From NCBI RefSeq assembly GCF_001427145.1, contig NZ_LMGL01000002.1:186001-250000 (forward strand): a DNA stretch of 64,000 bases. The letters run 5' to 3'. Source of the DNA: Microbacterium sp. Root166 (GTDB lineage Bacteria; Actinomycetota; Actinomycetes; Actinomycetales; Microbacteriaceae). Positions 38,817-46,837 of the stretch are shown in pieces. The notes under the pieces were generated by a model. That model had not been told where the DNA came from. It worked only from the letters and a program-made list of their open reading frames with translations, and made no database searches. The number at the start of each line of letters is the position of its first letter. The first letter of the stretch is position 1. Made by a program: the position numbers and the translations under genes.

Positions 38817-39500
38817 TCACCGGAGCGGGTTGTCGACCGCGGAGAGCCGGAGCAGGCGGCATTCGTCGAAACTCGGCTCGCAGGCGATGAAGAGGGTGAA
38901 TGCGATTGGTCGAGACGTCTCCTGCGCCTGGGTCCCTACGATGCCCGCGCGGTGGCGTGTTCCCGTGACCGTGTACGCGATGGTTCCGGGAAGGATTTGG
39001 CCAGGTGTCGCTTGATCGATCGCGTCGTTCCAGGATGCCGGCACGAACGCCTCGTCGATGATGAGCCACTGGCGCGTGCCGTAGGTGCGCAGCGTTATCC
39101 AGGCTTCCGTCGTCGGCAGGTAGGTGCGGACATCGGAGGCAAGCCCGGCGGTCTCGGCTCCAGAGGGATCCCCTGCATCGACGACTACCTGTGCGTAGTC
39201 GGCGGGATCGAAGTCCGTGGCGGCGTCCCAGTTGATGAGCGCGCCGGCGGCTTGGCGCGCGAACGCCTCGGCATTCGATGTCGAGCGGATCGGGGGAAGC
39301 GTTGCGCTCGAGGCGCTCGGTTTGGGGCTGACGTCCGAGGCAGCCGGGGCTGTCGGCGCGACGGCGGTCGTCGGAGTGCTGGGCGACGGTGCCAGTACAA
39401 GGCCGTACAAGCCGACGCCGACAAGTGCGGCCAGCGCGCCGAACCCGATCGAGAAGAGAAGGACGATGCGCCGCCCTGGGCTCACAGACGCGGTCATCAC
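38817..39500 (-). CDS. membrane-anchored conjugation accessory protein
   Basis: This 227-aa protein has one N-terminal membrane helix (about 11-34), a Pro/Ser/Thr/Ala linker and an exported mixed alpha/beta domain with two cysteines (ACEPSFDECRL). The layout resembles the VirB8/TcpC-type NTF2-fold proteins of Gram-positive conjugation systems, but I see no decisive motif. It overlaps the ParB gene stop, so translation is coupled; a GTG at 39500 and an ATG at 39497 are both possible starts. Confidence 0.65.
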   Translation of the reverse strand: MMTASVSPGRRIVLLFSIGFGALAALVGVGLYGLVLAPSPSTPTTAVAPTAPAASDVSPKPSASSATLPPIRSTSNAEAFARQAAGALINWDAATDFDPADYAQVVVDAGDPSGAETAGLASDVRTYLPTTEAWITLRTYGTRQWLIIDEAFVPASWNDAIDQATPGQILPGTIAYTVTGTRHRAGIVGTQAQETSRPIAFTLFIACEPSFDECRLLRLSAVDNPLR

Positions 39501-40507
39501 GCGATATCCCGTCTCAGCTGGACACGTGCGCTGCGGAGCGCCGCGAAGAACTCCACGGTCGAAGCGAGCGTCGCTTCGAACTGCTCGAGTTGCTCATCCG
39601 TCAGTTCAGTAGCCACAGCCGCGACATCGAAATGGGTCCACCAGAGATCCAGGTCCTCCCACACACGCACGAACGCACGGACGGGAAAGACGTGCGCCGT
39701 CGCAGCACGAGACCTGGATGGTCGCTGGCTGCGCTTCGCCTCCTTGACTCTCGCGAGCGCCGCGTTCGCCAATTGCTCGAGTTCATCGGGCGGCTCGAAG
39801 TCCTCGGGCGCTTCGAAGTCCTCGAACTGCTGTGGCGACACCGGCTCGAGGAGTTGCCTGATTCGCGCGTGTGACGCGGCGACACTGCCGCCCTCGTCGA
39901 TGAGCCGCAGTTCTTGGCTCGCTTTCTCCTTTTGGGCAGGGTCGGTGCCGGGGTCAGCGACAACGCGCTGTAATTCGGCAATGCGTTCCAGCGTGGTGTA
40001 CGACGCCTTTCCGGTGACCATCTGGGCTGCCTGGGTGCGACTCTTGCCTGCTTTGAATTGCGGTGGTGCCACGGTGGCACCACCGTCCTTTCCATCCCGA
40101 GAATCCGCACGGCTGAAACGCGTCGCGGACTGCCGGCGAGTCGCGTCGTCAGTGATGTGATCCTTCAGTTCGGTGTACAGGGCAGCTGCCTCTGTCGGCG
40201 TGAGCGGTTTGTGGAGGAGGTTCTCGGCCTGCTCTGCCAGCAACTCGGCGAGCCGATCCGAGATCCCGGACCTCACCCATACCTTGATCGTCTTCTCGCC
40301 CAGCCGCTTCAGCGCTTCGAGCCGACGGGCACCGCACACCAGAACGCCTTCTGGTGTCACGGTGACAGGCTGGAGAAGTCCGTCGCGGGTGATCGACTGG
40401 GCGAGCTCATCGATGTCTCCGAACTCGGTACGGTGCCGCTTCCCGACGACGATCGATTCGATCGATCGTTCGAGCTCGATGTGGCCGACTCTGGTTCCCA
40501 TGGTCAC
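39497..40507 (-). CDS. ParB/Spo0J-like nuclease-domain protein
   Basis: This 336-aa protein has an N-terminal ParB domain (about residues 8-100) with VCGARRLEALKRLGEKTIKVWV and AEQAENLLHKPLTPTE, matching the GERR-type box in altered form. The middle carries a short helix-turn-helix-like region (KAGKSRTQAAQMVTGK), followed by an acidic Glu/Pro segment. No ParA is present. It may act in partition, in silencing, or as a regulator of the transfer operon. The GTG at 40507 overlaps the upstream stop. Confidence 0.85.
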   Translation of the reverse strand: MTMGTRVGHIELERSIESIVVGKRHRTEFGDIDELAQSITRDGLLQPVTVTPEGVLVCGARRLEALKRLGEKTIKVWVRSGISDRLAELLAEQAENLLHKPLTPTEAAALYTELKDHITDDATRRQSATRFSRADSRDGKDGGATVAPPQFKAGKSRTQAAQMVTGKASYTTLERIAELQRVVADPGTDPAQKEKASQELRLIDEGGSVAASHARIRQLLEPVSPQQFEDFEAPEDFEPPDELEQLANAALARVKEAKRSQRPSRSRAATAHVFPVRAFVRVWEDLDLWWTHFDVAAVATELTDEQLEQFEATLASTVEFFAALRSARVQLRRDIA

Positions 40508-41403
40508 CGCCTCGATCGCTCGGCGGGGGCGGCGAGACTCACCGCGAGGACGAGATCGTCATCCGTCAGCAGTGAACGTAACGGTTCACCGATCAGCAGG
40601 CGGAGCAGGATGCCGCGTCCGGCTGTCGTCCGGGCGACCTCGGGTTCCGGGTTGCCGAGGACAGCGCGTAGTAATCCGTTCCACGATGCGGACGACAGAT
40701 CGAGGAGAGTTCTTCCGTGAACGTCGCGCCGAAGCGATTCCCAGGCGGTCGCACGCGAGGGAACCTCACTGAGTCGTGCGCAGATGTACTCCATCGCGGT
40801 TCGCGCGGGCGTGCGCGGCCAGCCGAGTAAGGTCATGAAGGCGATCGCATTCTCGACTGCCTCTCCAATCCCGGCGCCGTCCGATGAGCACCCGTCATCG
40901 AGCGCGTCCCCGGCACCCTGGACACGCAGTGACGGGTGATAGTCGCTCAGGGGGTTCTCTCGGTCACTGAATCGCTCGGGGTCGTGGAACGACGAGAACT
41001 CGGGTCGGCGCGCCTGGTAGACCGAGCACAGCAGGCCGTTCGCCCGTTCCTCCGCGATCAGCGTCACCTGCACGGCCCGAGTGACTACCGCCCAGGGGTC
41101 GTCGGCATTGCGCACCGCCGACGAGCGCATTGCGTCGAATGCGGCCGCCGCGGCATCCCATGGATCGAGTCCGTGCTTGCGCGCCAGCTTTGCGTAGCGC
41201 CGAACGACATACTCCATGAGCGCTGCGGCTTCGGCGTCGCGGCGCCAGGCGCCGTGGTCCTGCGCGGCGAGGCGTTTGAGCACTTTGCGCAGCCCCTCGG
41301 AGCTCTCAAACGCGGCGGGCACGCTCGCCGACTCGGACGAGTCCGGAACGCGCTGCGAGTGCACCGATGCGGCGGCAGCTGAGCGGGAACCCTGGCTCGA
41401 CAT
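40504..41403 (-). CDS. hypothetical helical protein with sigma-region-2-like segment
   Basis: This 299-aa protein contains a helical stretch, YVVRRYAKLARKHGLDP then WDAAAAAFDAMRS and WAVVTRAVQVTLIAEERA. It resembles sigma-factor region 2-like helices in composition. No promoter-recognition region 4 is seen, so calling it a sigma factor would be unsafe. Conserved placement between prim-pol and ParB suggests a role in replication or control of the element. Confidence 0.6.
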   Translation of the reverse strand: MSSQGSRSAAAASVHSQRVPDSSESASVPAAFESSEGLRKVLKRLAAQDHGAWRRDAEAAALMEYVVRRYAKLARKHGLDPWDAAAAAFDAMRSSAVRNADDPWAVVTRAVQVTLIAEERANGLLCSVYQARRPEFSSFHDPERFSDRENPLSDYHPSLRVQGAGDALDDGCSSDGAGIGEAVENAIAFMTLLGWPRTPARTAMEYICARLSEVPSRATAWESLRRDVHGRTLLDLSSASWNGLLRAVLGNPEPEVARTTAGRGILLRLLIGEPLRSLLTDDDLVLAVSLAAPAERSRR

Positions 41404-41413
41404 GGCAACCTCG

Positions 41414-41830
41414 CTACCGACCGATTCCAGAACGACGGACGGACACGTGATCAGCGCGGCCGTTTCCGAACGCCTCCACCGGCGGTAAGTGAAGGGCCCG
41501 TTCTCGGATTGCGCGGCGAGTAGCCGCAACCCCCTGCGTCGGGAAAGCGCGCGCTCGCCAGGCGAGCGAGGACTCGAGGTCGATTCCCTGGCTCGCGACG
41601 CGCCCGGTGACCGCGGGAACGAGTTCCGTAGGTCGCATCCAGACCACCTCGCTTCGAACCCGCTCAGCGCCAGATAGGGACAGCGGCTGCCTCGCAAGCG
41701 AAGGATCGCCGTGCCGCGCCAATTCGGAGACCTCTTCGGGTGACCGCTTATCGACGAGTTCACGTTCACGCTCGGACGCGTCCACGCGAAGCGGTAGGCC
41801 GGGTCGCCCGACTCGCTCGTATTCGTTCAT
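41414..41830 (-). CDS. hypothetical basic protein, 138 aa
   Basis: This Arg/Glu-rich protein has the segments EVVWMRPTELVPAVTGRVASQGIDLES and RRAIRERALHLPPVEAFG. Similar small proteins accompany DUF2637 genes in actinobacterial ICEs, but no function is known. Its ATG overlaps the stop of the upstream DUF2637 gene (ATGA), supporting translation. Confidence 0.65.
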   Translation of the reverse strand: MNEYERVGRPGLPLRVDASERERELVDKRSPEEVSELARHGDPSLARQPLSLSGAERVRSEVVWMRPTELVPAVTGRVASQGIDLESSLAWRARAFPTQGVAATRRAIRERALHLPPVEAFGNGRADHVSVRRSGIGR

Positions 41831-42482
41831 GACGTAACCTCCTTCTGAACCTCAGGTGTGCCGATCGTCCCCGCGAACCACCGGCCGACTGTCGACGGAT
41901 GAACTCCCGTGGCGCTCGCAATCTCCTTGTTCGACATCCCGCGCTGCCGCATTAGCGCGGCAACGCTTCTCCGGGCACCCTTCTCCGGAACCTCGACCAG
42001 CGAGCGAATCGGAACGACTTCTGTGGACAGGTCTCGTGGCGTCTCTGCTGTGGAGGAAACGTGAAGCCGGAATCGCTGGGTGAGAACGACCGTCAGGTGA
42101 GTGATCGCGAGAAGCACCAGCGGCGGTACTGCGGCAACCGACGCTGCAAGCACGGGAAGAACATCGGCATCGGCCGCGACGACGGCATGGATTGAGTTTG
42201 CGGCGACCGATACCGCAGCACCGATCATGAGCAGCACCCACGGATACCACGCACCCGGTGTCCGGCGAGCGCGACGACGGCAACGGTTCCGACGACGATG
42301 ATTCCGTCCACAATGAGCGGCCACGCCCACGCCTGCGTCGTCGCGATGCCGGACGCGTGGGCGAGATCCGTGAGAGCGGTGAACGACAACCAGAACGCAC
42401 CGACAGCGATGAACACAGTGCCGACTACCGCGGTCCATACGGCAATCCGTCCTGACCGCAGGTCGGTCGTAGCGGGGATCAT
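41827..42482 (-). pseudogene. DUF2637-HTH protein, frameshifted
   Basis: The N-terminal part, with two membrane helices (TAVVGTVFIAVGAFWLSFTA and PLIVDGIIVVGTVAVVALAG), reads in one frame from the ATG at 42482 and meets a stop at 42225. The rest of the same fold (WYPWVLLMIGAAVSVAAN onward, two more helices, then an HTH with RGMSNKEIASATGVHPSTVGRW) reads in the -1-related frame to 41827. The span is 656 bases and one added base near 42250-42260 restores one 218-aa frame. It is either a real one-base deletion or a sequence error. DUF2637/SpdB-like proteins act in intramycelial spread and transfer. Confidence 0.8.
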
Positions 42483-43369
42483 GAGATCACCTGCCCGCTG
42501 AGCGAGCGGGATGCTGAGCTGCCACCACTGATGCGAAAGGGTGGCGTCTGCCCCACCACCGTTCGGTACGCAGATCGGATGGTCGTCAGGATCTCAGCCC
42601 GATGCAACCCCGCATGCTCCGCAGCAGGCCCGAGTACGTTGCGCGCGCTGTGATCAGTGACGCCGTTCTCGGCGAGCCGGCATGCGGCCCAGTACAGGGC
42701 GCGGTTCCGCTCGCCCTCAGCCCGTGCGGCCAACCACGCCGCGAGACGCTCCGCGTCAACATCGCGGCGGGCCTCCGCGGGCATTGACACAACAGAGGTC
42801 GGCCTCGGGTCAAGGAACTGTCGAAGCGCCGATCCGTCGATAGACACGGCGTCCCCGCGTCCGGCGCCGATCAGCTCATACGCAGACCTGTTGCCTTCGA
42901 ACAGCACCTGCGACGGCGGCACGATGACGTAGCCGCCCTCGCCCCGGAAGTCGATGCCGGCGCTAGCGGCCTGCCACGATGCCTGAACGTGATCAGGGTC
43001 TGCGGGGTAGTAAGCGTGCATCCCCCCGGATGCCGTCTTCACCAGCGCCTGCCAGCGATCCACGAGACCTTCCCGGCGAGCGAGTTCGAAGGCAGCGAAT
43101 CCGCGCACCCGCCCGTGCACATCGATGTCTACGACCTCGACGGCGGAAGCGCGCCCGGTCGGCATGCCGATGTTCGCGTCGGGCCATCGAGACCACCATC
43201 GGGCAATCTGCCGGTCGTCGGAGGTCGCGTCGCGGAACCCGTGCTCTGTCAGCGGTCGCTTCTCTGCTGGCTTGCAGGGGAAGATCGGGACTCCTGCCGC
43301 AGCGAATCGAGCGGCGCCTTCCCGCGGCGAGAGGCCGATCATTCCGGCGAACAGGGCGACGGTGTCCAT
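42479..43369 (-). CDS. prim-pol (bifunctional DNA primase/polymerase N-terminal) protein
   Basis: This 296-aa protein has the prim-pol domain with the metal-binding acidic pair in VEVVDIDVHG, preceded by PLTEHGFRDATSDDRQIARWWSRWPDANIGMPTG, and TASGGMHAYYP after it. The C-terminal 100 residues are helical, without a helicase domain. It would prime replication of the excised or transferred element. Start choices are the ATG at 43369 and a GTG one codon upstream; both overlap the ArdC stop. Confidence 0.9.
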   Translation of the reverse strand: MDTVALFAGMIGLSPREGAARFAAAGVPIFPCKPAEKRPLTEHGFRDATSDDRQIARWWSRWPDANIGMPTGRASAVEVVDIDVHGRVRGFAAFELARREGLVDRWQALVKTASGGMHAYYPADPDHVQASWQAASAGIDFRGEGGYVIVPPSQVLFEGNRSAYELIGAGRGDAVSIDGSALRQFLDPRPTSVVSMPAEARRDVDAERLAAWLAARAEGERNRALYWAACRLAENGVTDHSARNVLGPAAEHAGLHRAEILTTIRSAYRTVVGQTPPFRISGGSSASRSLSGQVIS

Positions 43370-44469
43370 CACAGATCCCGGGCGGAGATCGCGGAATCGG
43401 GGGACGAGTGCCGGACCCTCAGGCGGCGGACATCATCGAATCGTGCCACCGGACCCGCAACGAGAGGCTGAAGTGCAAACCGGTGCGCTTCCCTCGTCAG
43501 ACCCGGCGGGTCACCCGAGCCGGCTTGCAACGTCGGCAACTCCGTGAGGATCGTGACCGCTGTCGTCCGCACTCGCTCACCAGTGGCTTGCACCACTTCC
43601 ACCGGCGTCTTGCCCTCGACGGATGTTGCCCAGGTCGCCACATACGGGATCGTGTAGCCCGATGTGTCGAGGCCGTGGGCCGCTCCGATCATCAGAGCAA
43701 CGGACTCCGCTTCGACCTCCCCGATCCCGCGATGGAATACGGCATCGGCGTTGTCAGGGCCGTGCAGCATCATGTGCGCCAGCTCGTGCGCCAAGGTCTT
43801 CGCACGTGCCGCGGGGTCTATGTCACCCCGAATGGCAACGCTCCGAGTGAGGTAGTCAGTCATGCCGTTGGCTCCGCCGAGATCGCGATCGCTCCCAACA
43901 ATGCGCAGCGTGTACCCGTGTTCGCGTACGAGGGATGCAAGACCATCCCAGAGACCTTGTGGCGCCTCGCCCGCGAGCAACTGCGGAGTGGGGGCATGGG
44001 GGATCGGGACACCGCTCGTCTGCGAGGCATCCCACACGTATGCGGGCCGCACCCCGACCATTCGAGTGCGCACTTCGTCGTTGCGTCTCGGGGTCTCGTG
44101 AGGCGCAAGACGACGCCATGACTCGGCGACCTCTGGGGTGGGGGAGGTGAACCGCGCGTGGATGGGCGCAAAGATCATGTACCCGGTCTGGCCGCGATCG
44201 ACCGACCTCCCAAGCGTGCGCCATTGCCGGAACCCCGCGACGTACGTCGGCGTGGGCTCAGCCACCCTGCCCTGCTCGAACGCAGCGAGGTGTTGCAGCC
44301 AGATGAGCATGGTGTTGTTGAACGAACGAGAGCGGAATCGCGCGCCGAACTCAAGAGCCCGCACCCAGTCTTCGCTCGTCACCAGCGTGGCCACGGCATC
44401 CGCCAGCTGAGCGTGCAGCCGTTCGAGCTTCGCCTCAGTGGAACCGGTTGTGGGGGATTGGTGAGTCAT
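43369..44469 (-). CDS. ArdC-like antirestriction protein with M78 (ImmA/IrrE) peptidase domain
   Basis: This 366-aa protein has an ArdC-type single-stranded-DNA-binding N-terminal domain (about 10-105, with SFNNTMLIWLQ and GFRQWRTLGRSV) and a metallopeptidase domain with HELAH at 228-232 and a downstream glutamate in GEVEAESVALM. ArdC proteins protect incoming DNA from restriction during conjugation. As the first gene of the transfer operon it would be made early in a new host, consistent with that role. Confidence 0.9.
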   Translation of the reverse strand: MTHQSPTTGSTEAKLERLHAQLADAVATLVTSEDWVRALEFGARFRSRSFNNTMLIWLQHLAAFEQGRVAEPTPTYVAGFRQWRTLGRSVDRGQTGYMIFAPIHARFTSPTPEVAESWRRLAPHETPRRNDEVRTRMVGVRPAYVWDASQTSGVPIPHAPTPQLLAGEAPQGLWDGLASLVREHGYTLRIVGSDRDLGGANGMTDYLTRSVAIRGDIDPAARAKTLAHELAHMMLHGPDNADAVFHRGIGEVEAESVALMIGAAHGLDTSGYTIPYVATWATSVEGKTPVEVVQATGERVRTTAVTILTELPTLQAGSGDPPGLTREAHRFALQPLVAGPVARFDDVRRLRVRHSSPDSAISARDL

Positions 44470-44617
44470 GGCGCGGGAACCTCCTTCTGACTGGCCCGCA
44501 GCGGCTTCTTGGGGGAGGTACGCGTCATCTCACCGGGACCGACGGGCGATCGCGCGAACGATCGACCCGAGACGGTTGTGCAACTGTTCGCTCGCGAGCG
44601 GGCGTGCTCGTGAAATT

Positions 44618-44637
44618 CCAGCGCGCCAGCGCGCTGG
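44618..44637. repeat. 8-bp GC-rich hairpin in the ArdC leader
   Basis: CCAGCGCG at 44618-44625 pairs perfectly with CGCGCTGG at 44630-44637 around a CCAG loop. It lies in the untranslated region of about 250 nt between the leftward promoter and the ArdC start. It could modulate transcription into the transfer operon. There is no T-tract. Confidence 0.5.
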
Positions 44638-44723
44638 CTGAGTGGGGTGGGGTGCCGGCAATTCCGATGATTCTTGCTGGGCGATGACCTCCGCTTTGAG
44701 CATGCTCAATTTGGTTTGGCATC

Positions 44724-44752
44724 GTTTTAGCATCGATATTGAGCATGCGCAA
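44724..44752 (-). promoter_or_regulatory. leftward promoter of the transfer operon
   Basis: Read on the minus strand, TTGCGC (44752-44747) and TAAAAC (44729-44724) are separated by 17 bp. The -35 lies inside operator 2 and operator 1 lies just downstream of the start region, so repressor binding would block it. It would drive ArdC and the operon behind it. Confidence 0.6.
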
Positions 44753-44756
44753 CGGG

Positions 44757-44785
44757 TTGATTTGAGCATGACCAACGAGTACATT
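44757..44785 (+). promoter_or_regulatory. rightward promoter of the xre-immA-like operon
   Basis: TTGATT (44757-44762) and TACATT (44780-44785) are separated by 17 bp. Operator 3 occupies the spacer and operator 4 overlaps the end of the -10 and the start region. This suggests autoregulation of the Xre gene, which begins about 80 bases downstream. Confidence 0.6.
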
Positions 44786-44864
44786 GAGCATTCTCAACGC
44801 CCGCCGACTGGCGCTCCAAAACGACAAGCCTTGCCTCACCCGAGGGGAAGGGTGGTCTACCGAA

Positions 44865-45287
44865 ATGACAGAAGACGAGAGCAAAGTGGCCGCGGAAGAC
44901 CTCGCGAAACGCCTCAGGCTGCTCCTCGACGTCGCGATCACTGAGTCGGGTTCTGAACCGACCTACGCCCAGATCGCGGCGTTCCTCGAGATGCGCGGCG
45001 TCAACCTGTCGAGATCTCGATGGACATACATGGTCAACGGCCATCGCTACGTGCAAGACCCCGTGCTGTTCGAAGGTCTGGCTGCGTTCTTCGACGTGGA
45101 TGCCGCGTTCCTGCTCGGGGAGGACGGCGCAGCGATCCCGGACAAGGTCACCGCGCAGCTTGATCTCGTGCGGGCGATGCGGGCAGCGAAGGTGAAGTCG
45201 TACGCCGCGCGCACGCTGGGGGACATCTCCCCGAAGGCTCTTCAGGCGATCAGCAGATTCCTGGATGAGGAAATGACACATACCTGA
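44865..45287 (+). CDS. Xre-family helix-turn-helix regulator
   Basis: This 140-aa protein has an N-terminal HTH (about residues 33-85: PTYAQIAAFLEMRGVNLSRSRWTYMVNG, then FEGLAAFFDVDAAFLLGED) resembling EspR/Xre regulators, and a C-terminal helix likely to mediate dimerisation. The ATG at 44865 follows GAGGGGAAGGG; a TTG-initiated extension to 44784 would overlap operator 4. It is probably the repressor that binds the palindromes upstream. Confidence 0.85.
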   Translation: MTEDESKVAAEDLAKRLRLLLDVAITESGSEPTYAQIAAFLEMRGVNLSRSRWTYMVNGHRYVQDPVLFEGLAAFFDVDAAFLLGEDGAAIPDKVTAQLDLVRAMRAAKVKSYAARTLGDISPKALQAISRFLDEEMTHT

Positions 45288-45353
45288 GCAGTGCCCTTGC
45301 CGGTCCCTTGTGGCCCCCCCACCGGCACATGCTCCCCAGACGGGAGTGACATC

Positions 45354-45818
45354 GTGCATATCGAGCAGACCGTGTCGACGGCCGTCGCAGACCTTGCGCT
45401 GGGTAGCACCTTCACCTTTGACGATCTCGTTGGGGCAATTCAGGATCACCGGCAGCGCACACTCCGCATCGTGGAACTTGCGGATCTCGGCGACCACGAC
45501 GGCATCTGCGCGGTGTGGCTCATCACCGAGAACGAAGACCTCGTCCTACACGCGCACAGCGACTCCGTCCTCCATCGCCAGCAGTTTGTGCTGCACGAGT
45601 TCGCCCACATGATCCTCGGGCATGGAGACGACGACGAATGTTCGACCGAAGACTTCCTCCTTCCAGACATCCCCGCCCGAACTCGTCGTCGATTGCTCAC
45701 CCGACAAGACCTCGACTCTCACACCGAGATCGCGGCTGAGGCCTTGGCTGACCATCTCGCTGCGGCGATCCGAGGCTCCGTGTGCGGCGAATCGCGTTAC
45801 CTCGAGATCTTCGGGTGA
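45354..45818 (+). CDS. ImmA/IrrE-type metalloprotease-like protein
   Basis: This 154-aa protein has the zinc motif HEFAH at 81-85 followed by MILGH, and helices with TEIAAEALADHLAAAI. In ICEBs1 and related elements ImmA cleaves the Xre repressor ImmR after a signal and triggers excision and transfer. The gene order here (Xre, then this protein) matches that logic. The GTG at 45354 follows CGGGAGTG; its stop overlaps the next ATG (TGATG). Confidence 0.82.
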   Translation: MHIEQTVSTAVADLALGSTFTFDDLVGAIQDHRQRTLRIVELADLGDHDGICAVWLITENEDLVLHAHSDSVLHRQQFVLHEFAHMILGHGDDDECSTEDFLLPDIPARTRRRLLTRQDLDSHTEIAAEALADHLAAAIRGSVCGESRYLEIFG

Positions 45819-46837
45819 TGCAGACCTTCGTCGCAGTGCTGATGTGGCTACTCGTGGCGAGCCTGCTCATCCTGCGCCGCGGACGAACCGAACGAAGCAT
45901 CACCTACGCGGCGGTCACGATCGCCGTAGCAATGACAATCAATGTTGATTCGGTCTACCGGCCCCTCGATGCACTCCTCGGTGGCTCGAATGTCGCCACA
46001 CTCATCGGGGACTGCGCGCTGATGGTCGGGATCTTCTTCCTTGGCCGAGGGATCATGAAAGCAGGCGAGTATCAGCCCGGCCCCGTCCGCGTTGCGCTCG
46101 GCCCCGCTGCCCTCGTTGTTGCGCTGGGTGGCGTCGTGGTGGCCTTCCTGCTCATCGACCGTGGCGCGACGACAACCAACTTCATGATCGATCTCGGAGC
46201 GCAGCCTGCGGCTGCTGCATATTCGATGATCCAGTTCAGCTACTACGGGATCGTCGTCGGCACCATGGCAGTCCTTGCCAGTCGTCAATATCGGCTGAGT
46301 GCTGGTCGACAGCGTTTGCCTGCCGGTTGTCTCGTCGTCGGCTCGATCCTCGGAGTCGCTCTCTGTGTCGTCGTCCTCATCATGGACATCGCACACGTTG
46401 CCGGGGGTGTAGACGTGATGGCTGACGTGTCTATCGCCTATGGACCTCTCTACATACTGACCTTCCTTTTCCTGTGCGTCGGACTCGCTGGGCAGCCGAC
46501 AGTGCGTTACCTGAGCGCGCGCCGGAGGGCGGCGCGAACACGCACGCTCATCAAGGAACTGTCGCCCGCATGGCGAGCGGCGACGATCGTTCGCCCGGGA
46601 TTGAGTCAGACGGATGCCGCGTCCGTGCAAACCGATGGCCTCGAGGCACAGTTGCATCGACAGGTCGTAGAGATCCGCGACGCGATGATCGACCCGCGCG
46701 TGTCGTTTTCTCTCAACGCAGGCGACCGTCTCGTCCTTGAACGTGCCGAGCAGCATCTCCTCGGAACCAACGAAGCTCGACTTCACGCGTCGGCTGCGCC
46801 TGCCACACGGCGCAACTCTCAACGAGGAGCGGCATGA
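45818..46837 (+). CDS. DUF6545 / MAB_1171c-type integral membrane protein
   Basis: This 339-aa protein has seven or so membrane helices in the first 230 residues and a cytoplasmic helical C-terminal domain (about 235-339: ARTRTLIKELSPAWRAA onward). It resembles the MAB_1171c family, annotated as putative transporter, which is often found next to Xre and ImmA-type genes. A sensor or exporter role in a signalling circuit is inference. It overlaps both neighbours. Confidence 0.75.
   Translation: MQTFVAVLMWLLVASLLILRRGRTERSITYAAVTIAVAMTINVDSVYRPLDALLGGSNVATLIGDCALMVGIFFLGRGIMKAGEYQPGPVRVALGPAALVVALGGVVVAFLLIDRGATTTNFMIDLGAQPAAAAYSMIQFSYYGIVVGTMAVLASRQYRLSAGRQRLPAGCLVVGSILGVALCVVVLIMDIAHVAGGVDVMADVSIAYGPLYILTFLFLCVGLAGQPTVRYLSARRRAARTRTLIKELSPAWRAATIVRPGLSQTDAASVQTDGLEAQLHRQVVEIRDAMIDPRVSFSLNAGDRLVLERAEQHLLGTNEARLHASAAPATRRNSQRGAA

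Larger units (their letters stand above)
44696..44797. promoter_or_regulatory. four 14-bp palindromic operators in the divergent control region
   Basis: TTGAGCATGCTCAA occurs as a perfect palindrome at 44696-44709. Variants lie at 44739-44752 (TTGAGCATGCGCAA), 44762-44775 (TTGAGCATGACCAA) and 44784-44797 (TTGAGCATTCTCAA). The last three are 22-23 bp apart, about two helical turns. Two sites flank the leftward promoter and two flank the rightward one. This is the layout of a dimeric repressor switch, and the adjacent Xre protein is the obvious candidate binder. Confidence 0.85.

Noticed and set aside
40504..41403. Annotation of the 299-aa protein as a sigma factor
   Set aside because: Only a region-2-like helical stretch is suggestive; no -35 recognition HTH or other sigma signature is visible.
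41827..42482. Programmed -1 ribosomal frameshifting to make the DUF2637-HTH protein
   Set aside because: There is no X-XXY-YYZ slippery heptamer or evident downstream structure at the break; a deletion or sequence error is simpler.
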